A stretch of DNA of 64,000 bases from Saprospiraceae bacterium (GCA_016718205.1 JADKEB010000008.1:124001-188000), one strand, 5' to 3'. Shown: positions 18,643 through 29,512, numbered from the stretch's first letter. The notes: generated by a model not told the origin, from the sequence alone. Program-made: numbers and translations.

Positions 18643-18793
18643 AGAATGTAACAATTTCAAAATCGTATACTAATATTTTGAAAAACCCGAAAGTCTGATT
18701 AGTTTTGTTCATCTGATTGAAAAGTTAGTGCTCATTTTATGACGACAGCGGAAACGGTTAAGACAAGGTGGAAAAAACTAAAACCGGTTTTGT

Positions 18794-18897
18794 TATACTC
18801 AAAATAAATTGGTTTGCGAAAATTTAATTTATCAATTTATTCATTTTGAGTATAATGGCGACAGAATTATTTGCAAAATAAATTCTCGTCCGTATAA
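18794..18897 (+). repeat. 104-bp double-hairpin repeat, copy A
   Basis: First hairpin: TATACTCAAAATAAA (18794-18808) pairs with TTCATTTTGAGTATA (ending 18854). Second hairpin: GGCGACAGAATTATTT...AAATAAATTCTCGTCC (about 18857-18891). The whole unit recurs, reverse-complemented and of equal length, at 33145-33248. Differences fall mainly in the loops. The rest of the 735-base gap between the MBL gene and hsdM is described in the next two entries; 18643-18793 shows nothing I can name. Confidence 0.75.
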
Positions 18898-18978
18898 TTG
18901 ACGACAAGAGATACGACATTTATTAAATAGAACACAAAACAATTAAGAATACATTCACAAACTATAAACTCAACAATT

Positions 18979-19161
18979 ATGAAAATATTTGGAATCACAA
19001 TCAACGGAAACTCAATCGGACAAGTTTTAATCGGTATTTTTATTGGTTGGCTTATTGGATTGGGCATAAGTTGGATGAATGTTTTTGGTCACAGCGGACA
19101 AGCACCTTTAATTTGTGCTATGGCGGGTGGTATTTCTGCCGTTGGACGACTACTTGTTTGA
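18979..19161 (+). CDS. Small hydrophobic protein of unknown function
   Basis: 60 residues, MKIFGITINGNSIGQVLIGI... with two hydrophobic stretches (QVLIGIFIGWLIGLGISW and APLICAMAGGISAVGRLLV). Could be a small inner-membrane protein. No family recognised. It lies alone between repeat A and the R-M operon, so a chance frame cannot be excluded. Confidence 0.4.
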   Translation: MKIFGITINGNSIGQVLIGIFIGWLIGLGISWMNVFGHSGQAPLICAMAGGISAVGRLLV

Positions 19162-19197
19162 AAACATAGAAAGTTGACAAAGGACAACAATTCTTGA

Positions 19198-19340
19198 CTT
19201 TTAAACACGTCTGACAGTGCGGTAGAAAGTTTAGTTGGATACTCAACTGGTTCAGTCGGACACTTCGCTGACAATTTCGGTATCTTGAACAATGAAAACC
19301 TTAGCGACGATTTAAGCCTTAAACAAGAATGGAAAAACTA
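19198..19340 (+). pseudogene. Coding-like remnant without a start codon
   Basis: A 47-codon frame after TGA 19195-19197 reads LLNTSDSAVESLVGYSTGS...LSDDLSLKQEWKN and ends at TAA 19338-19340. It looks like the C-terminus of a protein but has no ATG. Probably a remnant at the left border of the R-M island. Confidence 0.3.
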
Positions 19341-19377
19341 ACTTTGCGAAATATAGATTTAGAACAAGAAACAGACA

Positions 19378-20912
19378 ATGACCGACAATTTAGAATTAGA
19401 AAAAACCCTTTGGCAAGCAGCCGACAAACTTCGCAACAATATGGATGCGGCTGAATACAAACACGTTGTATTGGGTTTGATATTCTTAAAATATATTTCA
19501 GATGCTTTTGATGAACTGTATGAAGAATTAAAAGCCACCGAAGCCGAAACAGGTGCAGACCCAGAAGACAAAGACGAATATACAGCCGAACGAGTTTTTT
19601 ATGTGCCACCGTCTGCACGGTGGAAATGGCTACAAGGCAGAGCCAAACTACCAACCATTGGCAAAGACATTGACGATGCAATGGATGCCATTGAAAAAGA
19701 CAATCCAACTTTAAAAGGCGTTTTGCCTAAAGACTATGCAAGACCAGCATTGGACAAACAACGCCTTGGTGAACTCATAGACTTAATTGGTTCTATCACA
19801 TTAAGCAAAGGCAAAGACGGAAAAGGAAAAGACGTTTTGGGTTTTGTGTTTGAATATTTCTTAGGACAGTTTGCTGATGCCGAAGGCAAAAAAGGCGGAC
19901 AGTTTTACACACCGCAAAGCATTGTAAGTATTTTGGTGGATATGCTTGCACCCGAACCCGAAAAACGTGTGTATGACGGTGCTTGTGGAAGTGGTGGAAT
20001 GTTTGTTCAAAGTGAACGCTTTATTGAAATGCACGAACATCGCAAAGGCAAAATCTCAATCTTCGGGCAAGAGAGTAACCCTACTACTTACAAATTGGCC
20101 AAAATGAATTTGGCTATTCGTGGTATTGATGCCAAAATAGAATTGGGCGATACATTGATGAATGATGCATTTCCAGAGTTGAAAGTAGATTATGTTATTG
20201 CCAATCCGCCATTCAACGTAAGCGATTACAATATAAACAAAGCCGAAACACATAAATGGAAATATGGCGTTCCGCCAACAGGAAACGCCAATTATGCTTG
20301 GTTGCAATTATTCATTAGCAAACTTGCACCTTATGGGACAGCAGGCGTTGTGTTGGCAAACGGTAGTATGAGTTCTGAAATTGCCACCGAAGGACAAATC
20401 AGAAAAGAATTGATTGAAAACGATTTGGTAGATTGTATGGTTTCTTTGCCTTCGCAATTGTTTTACAACACACAAATACCAGCTTGTTTGTGGTTTTTGG
20501 CTCGTAACAAAGAAGGTAATACCAAACTTAGAAACCGCAACAACGAAATTCTTTTTATTGATGCTCGAGAATTAGGCATAATGATAAGCCGCAAACAAAA
20601 AGAGTTAAGCGAAAAAGACATTGCCAAAATTTCGGACACATACCATAATTGGAGAAGTAAAGCCGATTTTGAAACTAACTACAAAGACATTGCAGGTTTT
20701 GTAAAACTGCCAACATACAAAACATCCGCAAAAACAATTATATACTTACGCCAGGCAGATACATTGATTTTAAAGAAGTGGCCGAAGACGGAGTTGCATT
20801 TGGTGAAAAAATGCAGATGCTTACTTCTTCACTTTCAGAGCAAATGCAAAAAGCCAATGAATTGGATGAAGCGATAAAAGTTAACTTAGAGAAAATTGGA
20901 TTTTTAATTTGA
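19378..20912 (+). CDS. hsdM: Type I restriction-modification system DNA methyltransferase subunit HsdM (one frameshift near the 3' end)
   Basis: N6-adenine methylase subunit. N-terminal helical domain LELEKTLWQAADKLRNNMDA, then QFYTPQSIVSILVDML, SAM-binding DGACGSGGMF (motif I) and catalytic NPPFN (motif IV). As read, the frame leaves the family after DIAGFVKLP and stops at 20877. One extra T in the run at 20697-20700 restores the expected C-terminus (GFCKTANIQNIRKNNYILTP, then GRYIDFKEVAEDG) to TGA 20910-20912, about 511 residues. So one base is missing in a homopolymer. The kinase gene begins 4 bases later. Eight of its first ten arginine codons are CGN, more than in the GMC gene, which fits acquired DNA. 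Confidence 0.92.
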
Positions 20913-20916
20913 AATT

Positions 20917-22934
20917 ATGGCTCTAATAAATCAAACACTGAATGGCTATACCTTCACTGAATTTATCGGTGCAGGTGGATTTGGTTCAGTCTATAAGGCT
21001 AAAAAAAATGGCAGCCTATATGCAATTAAGGTTTTCCGAGAAGATTACATACTTCAAGAATACAAGCAAAGCGGTCAAAACAATCGTATTCAGCGAGAAA
21101 TTGATATAATGAAAACTGTAAATCATCCGTACTTGATAAAATATGTGGATGATTTCAAAGGCAGTGATTTAAGTGTCCCATCTTACTTTTTAGTGATGGA
21201 ATTTGCCGAAGGAGAGACATTACAGAAACTTATAAAAAGGAATCCCCACCAAAGCGAAGGACAAATCATTTCCATTTTTAAAAATATACTACAAGGTATC
21301 AAAGCATTGCACCAAATCAGAGGTAATGATGATGGCAAAGGAATTATTCACAGGGATTTGAAGCCTGAAAATATAATTGTGAATGGAGATAGGGTTAAAA
21401 TTCTTGATTACGGAATTTCTAAGGTAATAGACTACACAGCCCTTACAAGTACGGGTAATTTTTTAGGCTCTCCGCTTTACGCGTCACCTGAACAAATAAC
21501 GGACAGTAAAAACATTGACAAGAGAAGCGATTTGTACACTTTGGGAGTAATTCTTTATGAAATGTTAACCGCAAAAGTTCCTTATGAATTTACCAATCTT
21601 CCCGAATTGATTGATAAGATAAAGAACGAAAACCCTATACCACCAAGAAAATACTTTGCTGACATAAAAAACAAATATGAAAACATTATTTTCAAACTTC
21701 TTGAGAAAAATCCCTATCAGCGTTATTTGAATATAGACGAGTTGATTTCTGTCTTTGAGTCAGATGAAGCAATTCCAAGGCGAAAATATGATTTGAGTCC
21801 GAGATTTGTTTTGCGTTTATGGAATGATGGTTCGGCTTTAGAAGTTTATTTGAAAGACCACAATGAAACGTTGAATGTGGATTTCCCAGCAATCCACCAA
21901 TTTCAGCAGAAAAAACTATTAGAACGTATTCAAGGACCTGAATTCTGTACTATAATCGACCCTGAAACTGTTCGTTTCGCTTACGACACATATACGGATA
22001 CAGTCGGGCTGAAAAAACTTCCATACTGTCCGGAAAATTTTGAAGTAATTACACCTGCCTATTTGAATACATACCGAAAACAGCAGGAATACGTAAAACT
22101 TGTTATTGATGAAGAAGCCAAATTAGGAGCTGACATTTTGTTTCACCTTATCATTATACGCATAACACGAATGTTTTACCAACATACAAACAAAATCCAG
22201 TAGAACAATGGTTTGATTTGGATATTAAATTACTCAAAGAAGCCATTGACTATAAAAACTCTGTACCTGAGTATGCTGACAAAAAACTGTATGCGGGTAT
22301 TTGTATAAATAGCGGTAGTCTAACCGACAACCAATACAAAAACGACCTTCTAAACTATTATTCTGCCCACGAATGTGATGGATATATAGTTTATGCAGAT
22401 GGTATTGATAAGAATACAACAACAGTCACGCTTTACCATTATATAGATGCACTATTGAAGCTTCAGAGATTTAGTGGACGACCAGTAATTGCAGGACGTT
22501 TAAATAGTTTGGGATTGGGGCTTATTTCATTAGGCTTGGCAGGTTTTTCAGCAGGTGCAGCAAGGTTTGAAAGTTTTAGCGAAGAATTACACAAAGACAG
22601 AACACAAGGATTTAATCTTTACGAAAGGTATTATTTCGCTGAGTTGTTGGGTACTGTTTCCATTGAAAAGAAAAGACCAACCAGATTAAATCAAATCTCC
22701 AGCGTTTTGGGTGCTTGTCAATGTTTATACTGTCGTGGTAAAGCAGCAGAAGATGTAATACAAGCACAGAATAAAACCCAAGAAGTAGAAACAATTAAAA
22801 ACACCACGGAAAAGCGAGAATATTTTTTAAATAGAATTGATGCAGCCATAAGAAACTATCAACGCCTGACAGCCGTTTATAAACGTGATGACTACAAACA
22901 TCTTTTGGTTTGGAAAGAAGTTTTGAAAATATAA
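20917..22934 (+). CDS. Serine/threonine protein kinase fused to a C-terminal barrel-like domain with CxCxxC (one frameshift)
   Basis: Kinase domain (about 1-290): glycine loop GAGGFGSVYKAK, lysine YAIKVF, catalytic loop HRDLKPENI, metal-binding DYG in place of DFG, and SPE. All key catalytic residues are present. The frame stops at 22203, but one added C at 22146-22147 gives continuous reading (LFHPYHYTHNTNVLPTYKQN) into the frame ending at 22934, about 672 residues. The C-terminal ~380 residues look like an alpha/beta barrel (YVKLVIDEEAKLGADILF, GYIVYADGID, PVIAGRLNSLGLGLISLGLA) and hold ACQCLYCRG, a CxCxxC metal-site motif like that of tRNA-guanine transglycosylase-type enzymes; that relationship is inference. 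Tightly placed between hsdM and a nuclease-like gene. Confidence 0.75.
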
Positions 22935-22944
22935 GATAGCACCT

Positions 22945-23598
22945 ATGTTTCGATACGAAAGTGAAATGATACCAGTATTGATTGAAAACCTATCCATGGT
23001 TTTCAAAACAGAATACATTACGACCGAATTCAGCACAGGGAATGGTGTTGCCGATTTGGTCTTTACAACAGAAATGAATGATGAAGATTTATATCTGAAT
23101 GATTATGCCTTAATGTCTCTTTTCGTTAATCTATTTCAAAAGAATAAACACCTAACCACAAAACAATTACTAAAAAGCAGCATTGACAAGACCAGATTGA
23201 AAAACTTACTTGCCCTTCTTGAAATGAATGATTTTATTGGATATGATGGTGAAATAATAATACGGAATAGAAAGTACAAGGCTCACACCCAAAATTTATT
23301 GTCAGTTGAAGCTAAACTGAATGATTGGAAATCGGGGTTTTATCAAGCCTTGCGGTACAAATTTTTTTCGCATCAATCTTATTTGGCATATCCTGAAAAA
23401 AACATCCACCGAGTGGATTTAGACTTGCTTAAAGAACACAATATCGGTCTAATCTCGGTTGGTGATGATAAGATCCGGTTTATATCCAAACCAAAAATTG
23501 AGAAGCCAAAAGACATCACTTCTTATTTCTTTCTTTCAGAACTATTTGCTAAACAATTGAAAAAGGAAAAGCTATATGAGCGAATGGAAAGTATATAA
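22945..23598 (+). CDS. Putative PD-(D/E)XK-type nuclease-like protein
   Basis: 217 residues, starting 10 bases after the kinase fusion and overlapping hsdS by 23 bases. No named family recognised. A candidate PD-(D/E)XK pattern is visible: Asp in NGVADLVF (about residue 32) and Glu-x-Lys in LLSVEAKLNDW (about 115-125), followed by YQALRYKFFSHQSYLAYP, the kind of helix that follows such cores. Between them lies a winged-helix-like region (KTRLKNLLALLEMNDFIGYD). Could be a nuclease or a sequence-recognition partner of the kinase. Its position inside the operon suggests a shared role. Confidence 0.6.
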   Translation: MFRYESEMIPVLIENLSMVFKTEYITTEFSTGNGVADLVFTTEMNDEDLYLNDYALMSLFVNLFQKNKHLTTKQLLKSSIDKTRLKNLLALLEMNDFIGYDGEIIIRNRKYKAHTQNLLSVEAKLNDWKSGFYQALRYKFFSHQSYLAYPEKNIHRVDLDLLKEHNIGLISVGDDKIRFISKPKIEKPKDITSYFFLSELFAKQLKKEKLYERMESI

Positions 23599-24788
23599 CT
23601 TGGGAGAAATTGCCTCTGTACAAACAGGCCCATTTGGTAGCCAATTGCACCAATCCGATTATGTTGAAGTTGGCACACCAATTATAACTGTTGAACATTT
23701 GGGTGAAAATAGGATTCTTCATAATAATTTACCAAGAGTAAATGATGAAGATAAAAGTCGCCTTAAAAAATATTGGCTTCAAGAGGATGATATTGTATTT
23801 AGTCGTGTCGGCAGTGTAGATAGAAGGGCTTATGTAAAAAAAGATGAAGATGGTTGGCTTTTTTCAGGTCGTTGTTTAAGGGTTAGACCTTTAGAGAATG
23901 TAAACGGAAAATTTCTATCATATTTTTTCGGAATGGAAGATTTTAAATCGAAAATTAGAGCTGTTGCAGTTGGAGCGACAATGCCTTCTTTGAATACTTC
24001 TATAATGAAAGATATTGAAGTTACAATGCCCGATAGTATAGAAACCCAAACCCAAATCGCCCAAATCCTTACTTCGCTTGACGACAAAATAGAACTCAAC
24101 CTACAAATGAACCAAACCCTTGAAGCAATGGCACAAGCCTTGTTTAAAGAATGGTTTGTGAATTTCAACTTCCCAAACTTTGATGGAGAATTGGAAAATG
24201 ATTTGCCGAAGGGTTGGAGAATGGGGAAATTAAATGAAGTTGCAAAAATTGAAATTGGCAGAACACCACCAAGGTTGGAAGAAGAATGGTTTAGTAAGAT
24301 GAAAAGATAATAAATGGATTTCTATTAGAGATATGGGACAGTCAGGTATTTATATTTTTAATACTTCTGAATATCTAACTAATGATGCAATTGAAAAATT
24401 TAGAATTCCAGTAATACCAGAAAATACTGTTGTTCTTAGTTTCAAACTAACAATTGGTAGACTTGCAATTACAACTGAAAAAATGTTATCAAATGAAGCA
24501 ATTGCTCAAATCAATCCCACTAATTTCCAGAGTACATATACTTATACCTAAAACATACAATTGGGGTTCATTAGAGGTGAGTTCTTCAATTGCTACTGCT
24601 GTAAATTCAAAAACATTTAAAGAGATGGAAATTTTAATTCCTAATACAGATATTTCAAATCTTTTAAAGAAGTCATTAGACCGATTTTTGAAAAGATAAA
24701 ATATAACTCTCTTCAAATCCAAACCTTAACCCAAACCCGAGATACTTTATTACCAAAGTTGATGAATGGGAAAATAGAAATAGTATGA
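23576..24788 (+). pseudogene. hsdS: Type I restriction-modification specificity subunit HsdS, broken by several frameshifts
   Basis: DNA-recognition subunit. First half-domain (SEWKVYNLGEIASVQTGPFG ... PDSIETQTQIAQILTSLDDKIELNLQMNQTLEAMAQALFKEWF) reads cleanly to 24295. Then about two bases are missing near 24296-24310 (expected EEWFSKDEKDNKWISIRDMG). Another shift lies near 24530-24560, and a T is missing in 24662-24665 (expected NLFKEVIRPIFEKIKYNS). Corrected, the second half-domain ends LTQTRDTLLPKLMNGKIEIV at TGA 24786-24788. Two target-recognition domains and two conserved helical regions are present, so the unbroken protein (~404 residues) would be full length. rhuM starts within the stop codon region. 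Confidence 0.85.
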
Positions 24789-25803
24789 ATAGTGAAATAT
24801 TGATATATCAAAACAGTGAAGGCAAGATTGCCATAGATGTTCGGTTGGAAGAAGAAACAGTTTGGCTTACACAAGACCAAATGGCAACCTTGTTTGGCAA
24901 AGCCAAATCAACCATAAACGAGCACATTAAAAACATTTTTTCGGAAGGAGAATTAAACGAAAAAGTGGTTGTTCGGAAATTCCGAATAACCACTCAACAC
25001 GGTGCTATTTCAGGAAAAACACAAGAGGTAGAAGTAAATGGATACAATTTAGATGTGATTATTTCGGTAGGTTATCGGGTAAAATCGCATCAAGGCACAC
25101 AATTTAGAATTTGGGCTACGCAACGACTCAAAGAATACATTTTAAAAGGTTTTGCCTTGAATGACGAACGTTTTAAAAGCGGTAATTCAATGAATTATTT
25201 TACCGAATTACAAGAGCGTATTCGTGAAATCCGTTTGTCGGAACGTTTTTTTACCAAAAAATAAAAGACATCTACACCACCAGTATCGATTATAATCCAA
25301 AAGACGAAAACACGTTGGCGTTTTTCAAAACCGTTCAAAATAAATTGCTCTGGGCAATAAGTAGCCATACAGCAGCCGAATTGGTGTATCGCAGGGCAGA
25401 TGCTACTTTGCCTTTGCTTGGTATGCAATCTTTTGACAAAAAGAATGAAACCGCCATTAGAAAAACAGACGTAAGCATTGCTAAAAATTACTTAAACGAA
25501 GATGAAATACAATTGCTTGGGCTTTTGGTAGAACAATATCTTGCTTTTGCCGAAACAATGGCGTTGCAGCAAACGCCAATGTACATGAAAGATTGGATAC
25601 AGCGATTAGATAGTATTTTACAACTGAACGGACGAGAACTGCTAACTCACGCAGGAAAAATAAGTCACGAAATGGCGGTAGAAAAGTCTAGTATCGAATT
25701 GGAAAAATTTCGCATTGCACAAAAAGCATTGGAAAAAGAACAAAGCCTAAGAGAGTTAGAGCAAGACATTAAGAAAATTAAACCACCAAAAAATGAGAAA
25801 TAG
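24785..25803 (+). CDS. rhuM: RhuM family protein (one frameshift)
   Basis: The family is named after a Salmonella pathogenicity-island protein and is often found inside type I R-M loci; its function is unclear. N-terminal winged-helix-like DNA-binding region: EETVWLTQDQMATLFGKAKS, TINEHIKNIFSEGEL. The frame stops at 25264 in the run of seven Ts (25246-25252). An eighth T gives the expected RLSERFFYQKIKDIYTTSID and continues to 25803, ending in a coiled-coil-like KALEKEQSLRELEQDIKKI. About 339 residues when corrected. Overlaps hsdS at its start and hsdR at its end (ATG 25793). Confidence 0.85.
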
Positions 25804-28800
25804 CATTACCGAAAACGAAATAGAAGATATTGCTCTTTCTTACCTTCAAAATTTAGGTTATTCCTATATTTTAGGGACTACGCTTTCTCCTGATGGCGAA
25901 CACCCCGAAAGGCAATATACCGATGTGGTTTTGACTACTCGTTTGCGTGATGCGATAGATAAACTCAACCCTACCATTACGCAAGATGCTAAAGAAGATG
26001 CACTCAAAAAAGTATTGCGTACCGAAAGCCCAGATGCTTTAATCAATAACGAAACATTTCATAAATACCTTACCGAAGGTGTAGATGTAGAAGTACGTAC
26101 AGCCGATGGCATAAGGGGCAAAAAAGTGTACATAGTTGACTTTGCCCATGCAGAAAACAATGAGTTTTTGGCCATCAATCAATTTACCATTATTGAAGGT
26201 AATCAAAACAAACGACCTGATATTATTTTGTTTATCAATGGTTTGCCATTGGTAGTCATGGAATTAAAAAATGCGGTAAGCGAGTTGGCCGATTTGAACA
26301 GTGCCTTCAATCAAATAAAAACCTATCAGCAAGCCATACCTAGCCTGTTTACGTTTAATGCACTTAATATCATAAGCGATGGTTGGAGTGCAGCTTACGG
26401 TACTATCAGCAGTAGTTTTAAGTATTATAAACCTTGGAAAAGCATCGATGGTATCAACATAGAGAATAGCCATGACCTACAAATGGAGTTTCTAATAAAA
26501 GGGCTATGCAATAAAACTACCTTATTGAATGCCATTCAAAACTTTATAGTCTACGAAAAAACAGAGAAGGTTACCATAAAAAAGATAGCCCAGTACCACC
26601 AGTATTATGCTGTAAATAAGGCAATAGAAACGACCTTGCAAGCTACCCAAGTACAAGGCAGCAAAAAAGCAGGTGTAATATGGCATACCCAAGGCAGTGG
26701 CAAAAGTTTGAGCATGGTTTTTTATGCAGGTAAAATCATCACCAACCAGCACATGCAAAACCCAACCTTAGTCATACTCACTGATAGAAACGACCTTGAC
26801 GATCAGCTTTTTGATACCTTCAAAAACTGTAATCAGTTGCTCCGCCAATTGCCCAAGCAAGCCGAAAGCCGAGAGCATGTCAAAGAATTATTGAATGTGG
26901 CGTCAGGAGGCATTGTGTTTACCACTATCCAAAAATTTGGGTTAGAAAACAATGACGATATTGAAGATAATGAGGAATTAGTAGAGGGAATAGTATCAGA
27001 ACCAAAAGTAAAATACATAGGAGAAAAAGCAAAAGTTATCAGCAATAGAGATAATATTGTCGTCATAGCTGACGAAGCCCACCGTAGCCAATATGGCTTA
27101 TTAGATGGTTTTGCCAGAAGGCTAAGAGAGAGTTTGCCCAATGCATCCTATATAGGTTTTACAGGTACGCCGGTAGACAGTACTGACAAAAGTACCAAGG
27201 CTATTTTTGGCGAATATATAGATGTTTATGATATACAGCAAGCGGTATTAGATGGTGCCACAGTGCCCATTTACTATGAAAGTAGAGTGGCAAAAATAAA
27301 TATTGAAGCGCAAAAGAAGCTTGAACTAGACCAAGCAATAGATGCACTTACCGAGGCTGAAGAGTTACCAATACCCAGAAAATAAGGCAAAATGGAGTAG
27401 AGTAGAAGCCGTGATTGGCAGTAAAAACAGATTGCAAAAATTGCTCAAGATTTAGTAAATCATTTTGAAAAACGAACCAGCATAATAGAAGGTAAAGCCA
27501 TGTTTGTGTGTATGAGCCGCCGTATTTGTGTCGAGTTATACAACGAGATTATAAGCTTACGACCACACTGGCACAACGACGATGACACCAAGGGTGTTAT
27601 AAAAGTAATCATGACAGGCTCCAGTGCCGATGTGGAAGCATTTCAACCTCATATACACAATAAACTGCGACGAAAAGCCATAGGCGAAAGGCTGAAAGAT
27701 GAGAACGACGAACTTAAAATTGTTATCGTTCGGGATATGTGGCTTACTGGTTTTGATGCCCCCGTGTTGCATACCATGTACATCGACAAACCTATGCAAG
27801 GGGCCAATTTGATGCAGTCTATAGCACGTGTTAACCGAGTTTTCAACAATGCTAAAGAAGGAGGCTTGATAGTAGATTATATAGGCTTAGCTCAATACCT
27901 AAAAGAAGCATTGGTAGAGTACACTATCAGTGGTGGCCAAGGACAACCCACCTTAGATGACGAATTGGCGGTGGCAAAATGCTTGGAATATTATGAAGGC
28001 ATAACACATCAATTACGGTTTTTTGATTGGAAAAAATTCTTTGCATTAAAGCCCGAAGAAAAATTGCGATACATCAATATTACCCAAGACTACATCATAA
28101 GTCAGGAAAATGGCAGCGACAACTTTTGTGATACCACGTCCAAATTATTAAAGGCCTATGCCTTGGTTTCTACCCATGAGAGAATTGATGCATTGAAAGA
28201 TGATATAGCTTTGTTTCAGGCCATCAGAGCTAGGCTTAATAAATTTAGCGAACGTACACGAATAGATGGCGGCGGAAAAACCAATGCAGAGATAGACATT
28301 GCCATCAAGCAAATAGTAAGCGATGCATTAGTGAGTGAAGATGTTATAGATATATTTGATGCCGTAGGGATAAAAAAACCAAATATTGGGATTCTGGACG
28401 AAGCCTTTCTGAACGAAATACAAGGCATGGAACATAAAAACCTAGCCGTAGAATTATTGAAAAAACTGCTTCGAGATGAATTAAAACAAAAATCTAAATT
28501 TAATTTAGTACAAAGCAAAGAGTTTTCTGAAAAACTAGAAGAAGCCATACAACGTTACCATAATGGGCAAATAGATAGTGTAGAATTTATAGAAAAATGG
28601 TTGGTGCCTTTGGCAAATGAAATACGAGATGCCAATAAACGTGGTGAAGACCTAGGTTTAGATTATAGAGAATATGCTTTTTATACGGCATTGGAAGTAA
28701 ACGATAGTGCAGTAAAAATATTGGGTGATGATATATTAAAACACATAGCACAAGAACTTTTAAAAACAGTTCGAAATAGCACTACCATTGATTGGACAAT

Positions 28801-28960
28801 AAAAGAAAGCGTGCAATCAGCATTAAGACGAAACATAAGACGAATTTTAAGACTACACGGATATCCCCCGGATTTACAGGAAAAAGCTGTAGACACAGTA
28901 ATCACCCAAGCTAAATTGTTAGCAGATGACTTTTTAAACAATAAAACGATAGACGAATAA
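25793..28960 (+). CDS. hsdR: Type I restriction endonuclease subunit HsdR (frameshifts near 27380-27440)
   Basis: ATP-dependent translocase/nuclease subunit. N-terminal nuclease core RPDIILFINGLPLVVMELKN (PD-ExK). Helicase motifs: Walker A HTQGSGKSLS, IVVIADEAHRSQYG (DEAH box), YIGFTGTP, and in the second part QSIARVNRVF. C-terminal helical domain to 28960. The frame breaks at 27385 and resumes at 27500. The intervening sequence still encodes the expected KAKWSRVEAVIGSKNRLQ, then after one missing A in 27436-27440, KIAQDLVNHFEKRTSIIEG, so about three bases are lost. Corrected length is about 1056 residues, normal for HsdR. Last gene of the operon. Confidence 0.9.
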
Positions 28961-29347
28961 TCCAAAGCTTGTGGTGGCACATTTGCATTTTTGCCAAACG
29001 CACAGAGCCAACTAAAAAATGCAAAAGAGCCACCAAGCCAACGCACCAAACATAGCAGTAACAATGGACAGACACACCACGACAGAAAGAACGCCAGCCT
29101 GTAAAACGAGTTTGGCAAAAGTGGCGGTTCAGTGCTCCGCAGACACATTTGTGGTTTGGATTTTGATGTGGAAAGCAAGTTTCAGCTTGGTAGGAATAAA
29201 CATTTATTGAAATATCTCGTTTTACAACAAGTTTTACAACTAACATTTTAGCCGTACATTTGCCATTCAAGGCGCATACAAGTGCACCGATGACAGACTT
29301 CGCTATCGCTTCGTCCGATCGTCTGTACAAACCGTTATGGCTCATGA
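28961..29347. other. Non-coding segment downstream of hsdR
   Basis: No gene found. The stretch has higher GC and motifs unlike the rest of the window (TTTGCCAAACGCACAGAGCC near 28991, ACAAACCGTTATGGC near 29327, a similar CAAACCGTTATCTCC near 29703). Probably the right-hand border DNA of the R-M island. I considered integron-like attC structure but could not pair the required core sites. Confidence 0.3.
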
Positions 29348-29512
29348 AACAGGAGAACTCAGTCAAATCCTAAGCAGACCGTGAACAATGAAAATAATGT
29401 CGTGGATGTTTCGGGAATGCCATCAGGACTTTTTATCTTTAGCCTTCAAAATGGACAAAAGGTGAAGAACGTAGGATGCACATCCAATGTTCACAAAGTT
29501 TTAAAAGAGTAG
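29348..29512 (+). pseudogene. Remnant of a T9SS C-terminal sorting domain
   Basis: An open stretch without a proper start reads SNPKQTVNNENNVVDVSGMP then SGLFIFSLQNGQKVKN and ends at TAG 29510-29512. The 'VDVSGMPSGLFIFSLQNG' pattern is that of type A T9SS sorting domains of secreted Bacteroidota proteins, but the conserved end (normally -KFIK) is lost after KVKN. It looks like the severed tail of a secreted protein gene interrupted by the island. 29513-29728 shows nothing further. Confidence 0.55.

Noticed and set aside
28961..29345. Integron-like attC site (CGTTATG-type motifs after hsdR)
   Set aside because: I could not find the paired inverse core sites or an integrase gene; motif similarity alone is too weak.
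28681..29366. Minus-strand frames of 110-165 codons across the end of hsdR
   Set aside because: They are antisense to hsdR or cover non-coding border DNA and give cysteine/phenylalanine-rich translations with no family resemblance.
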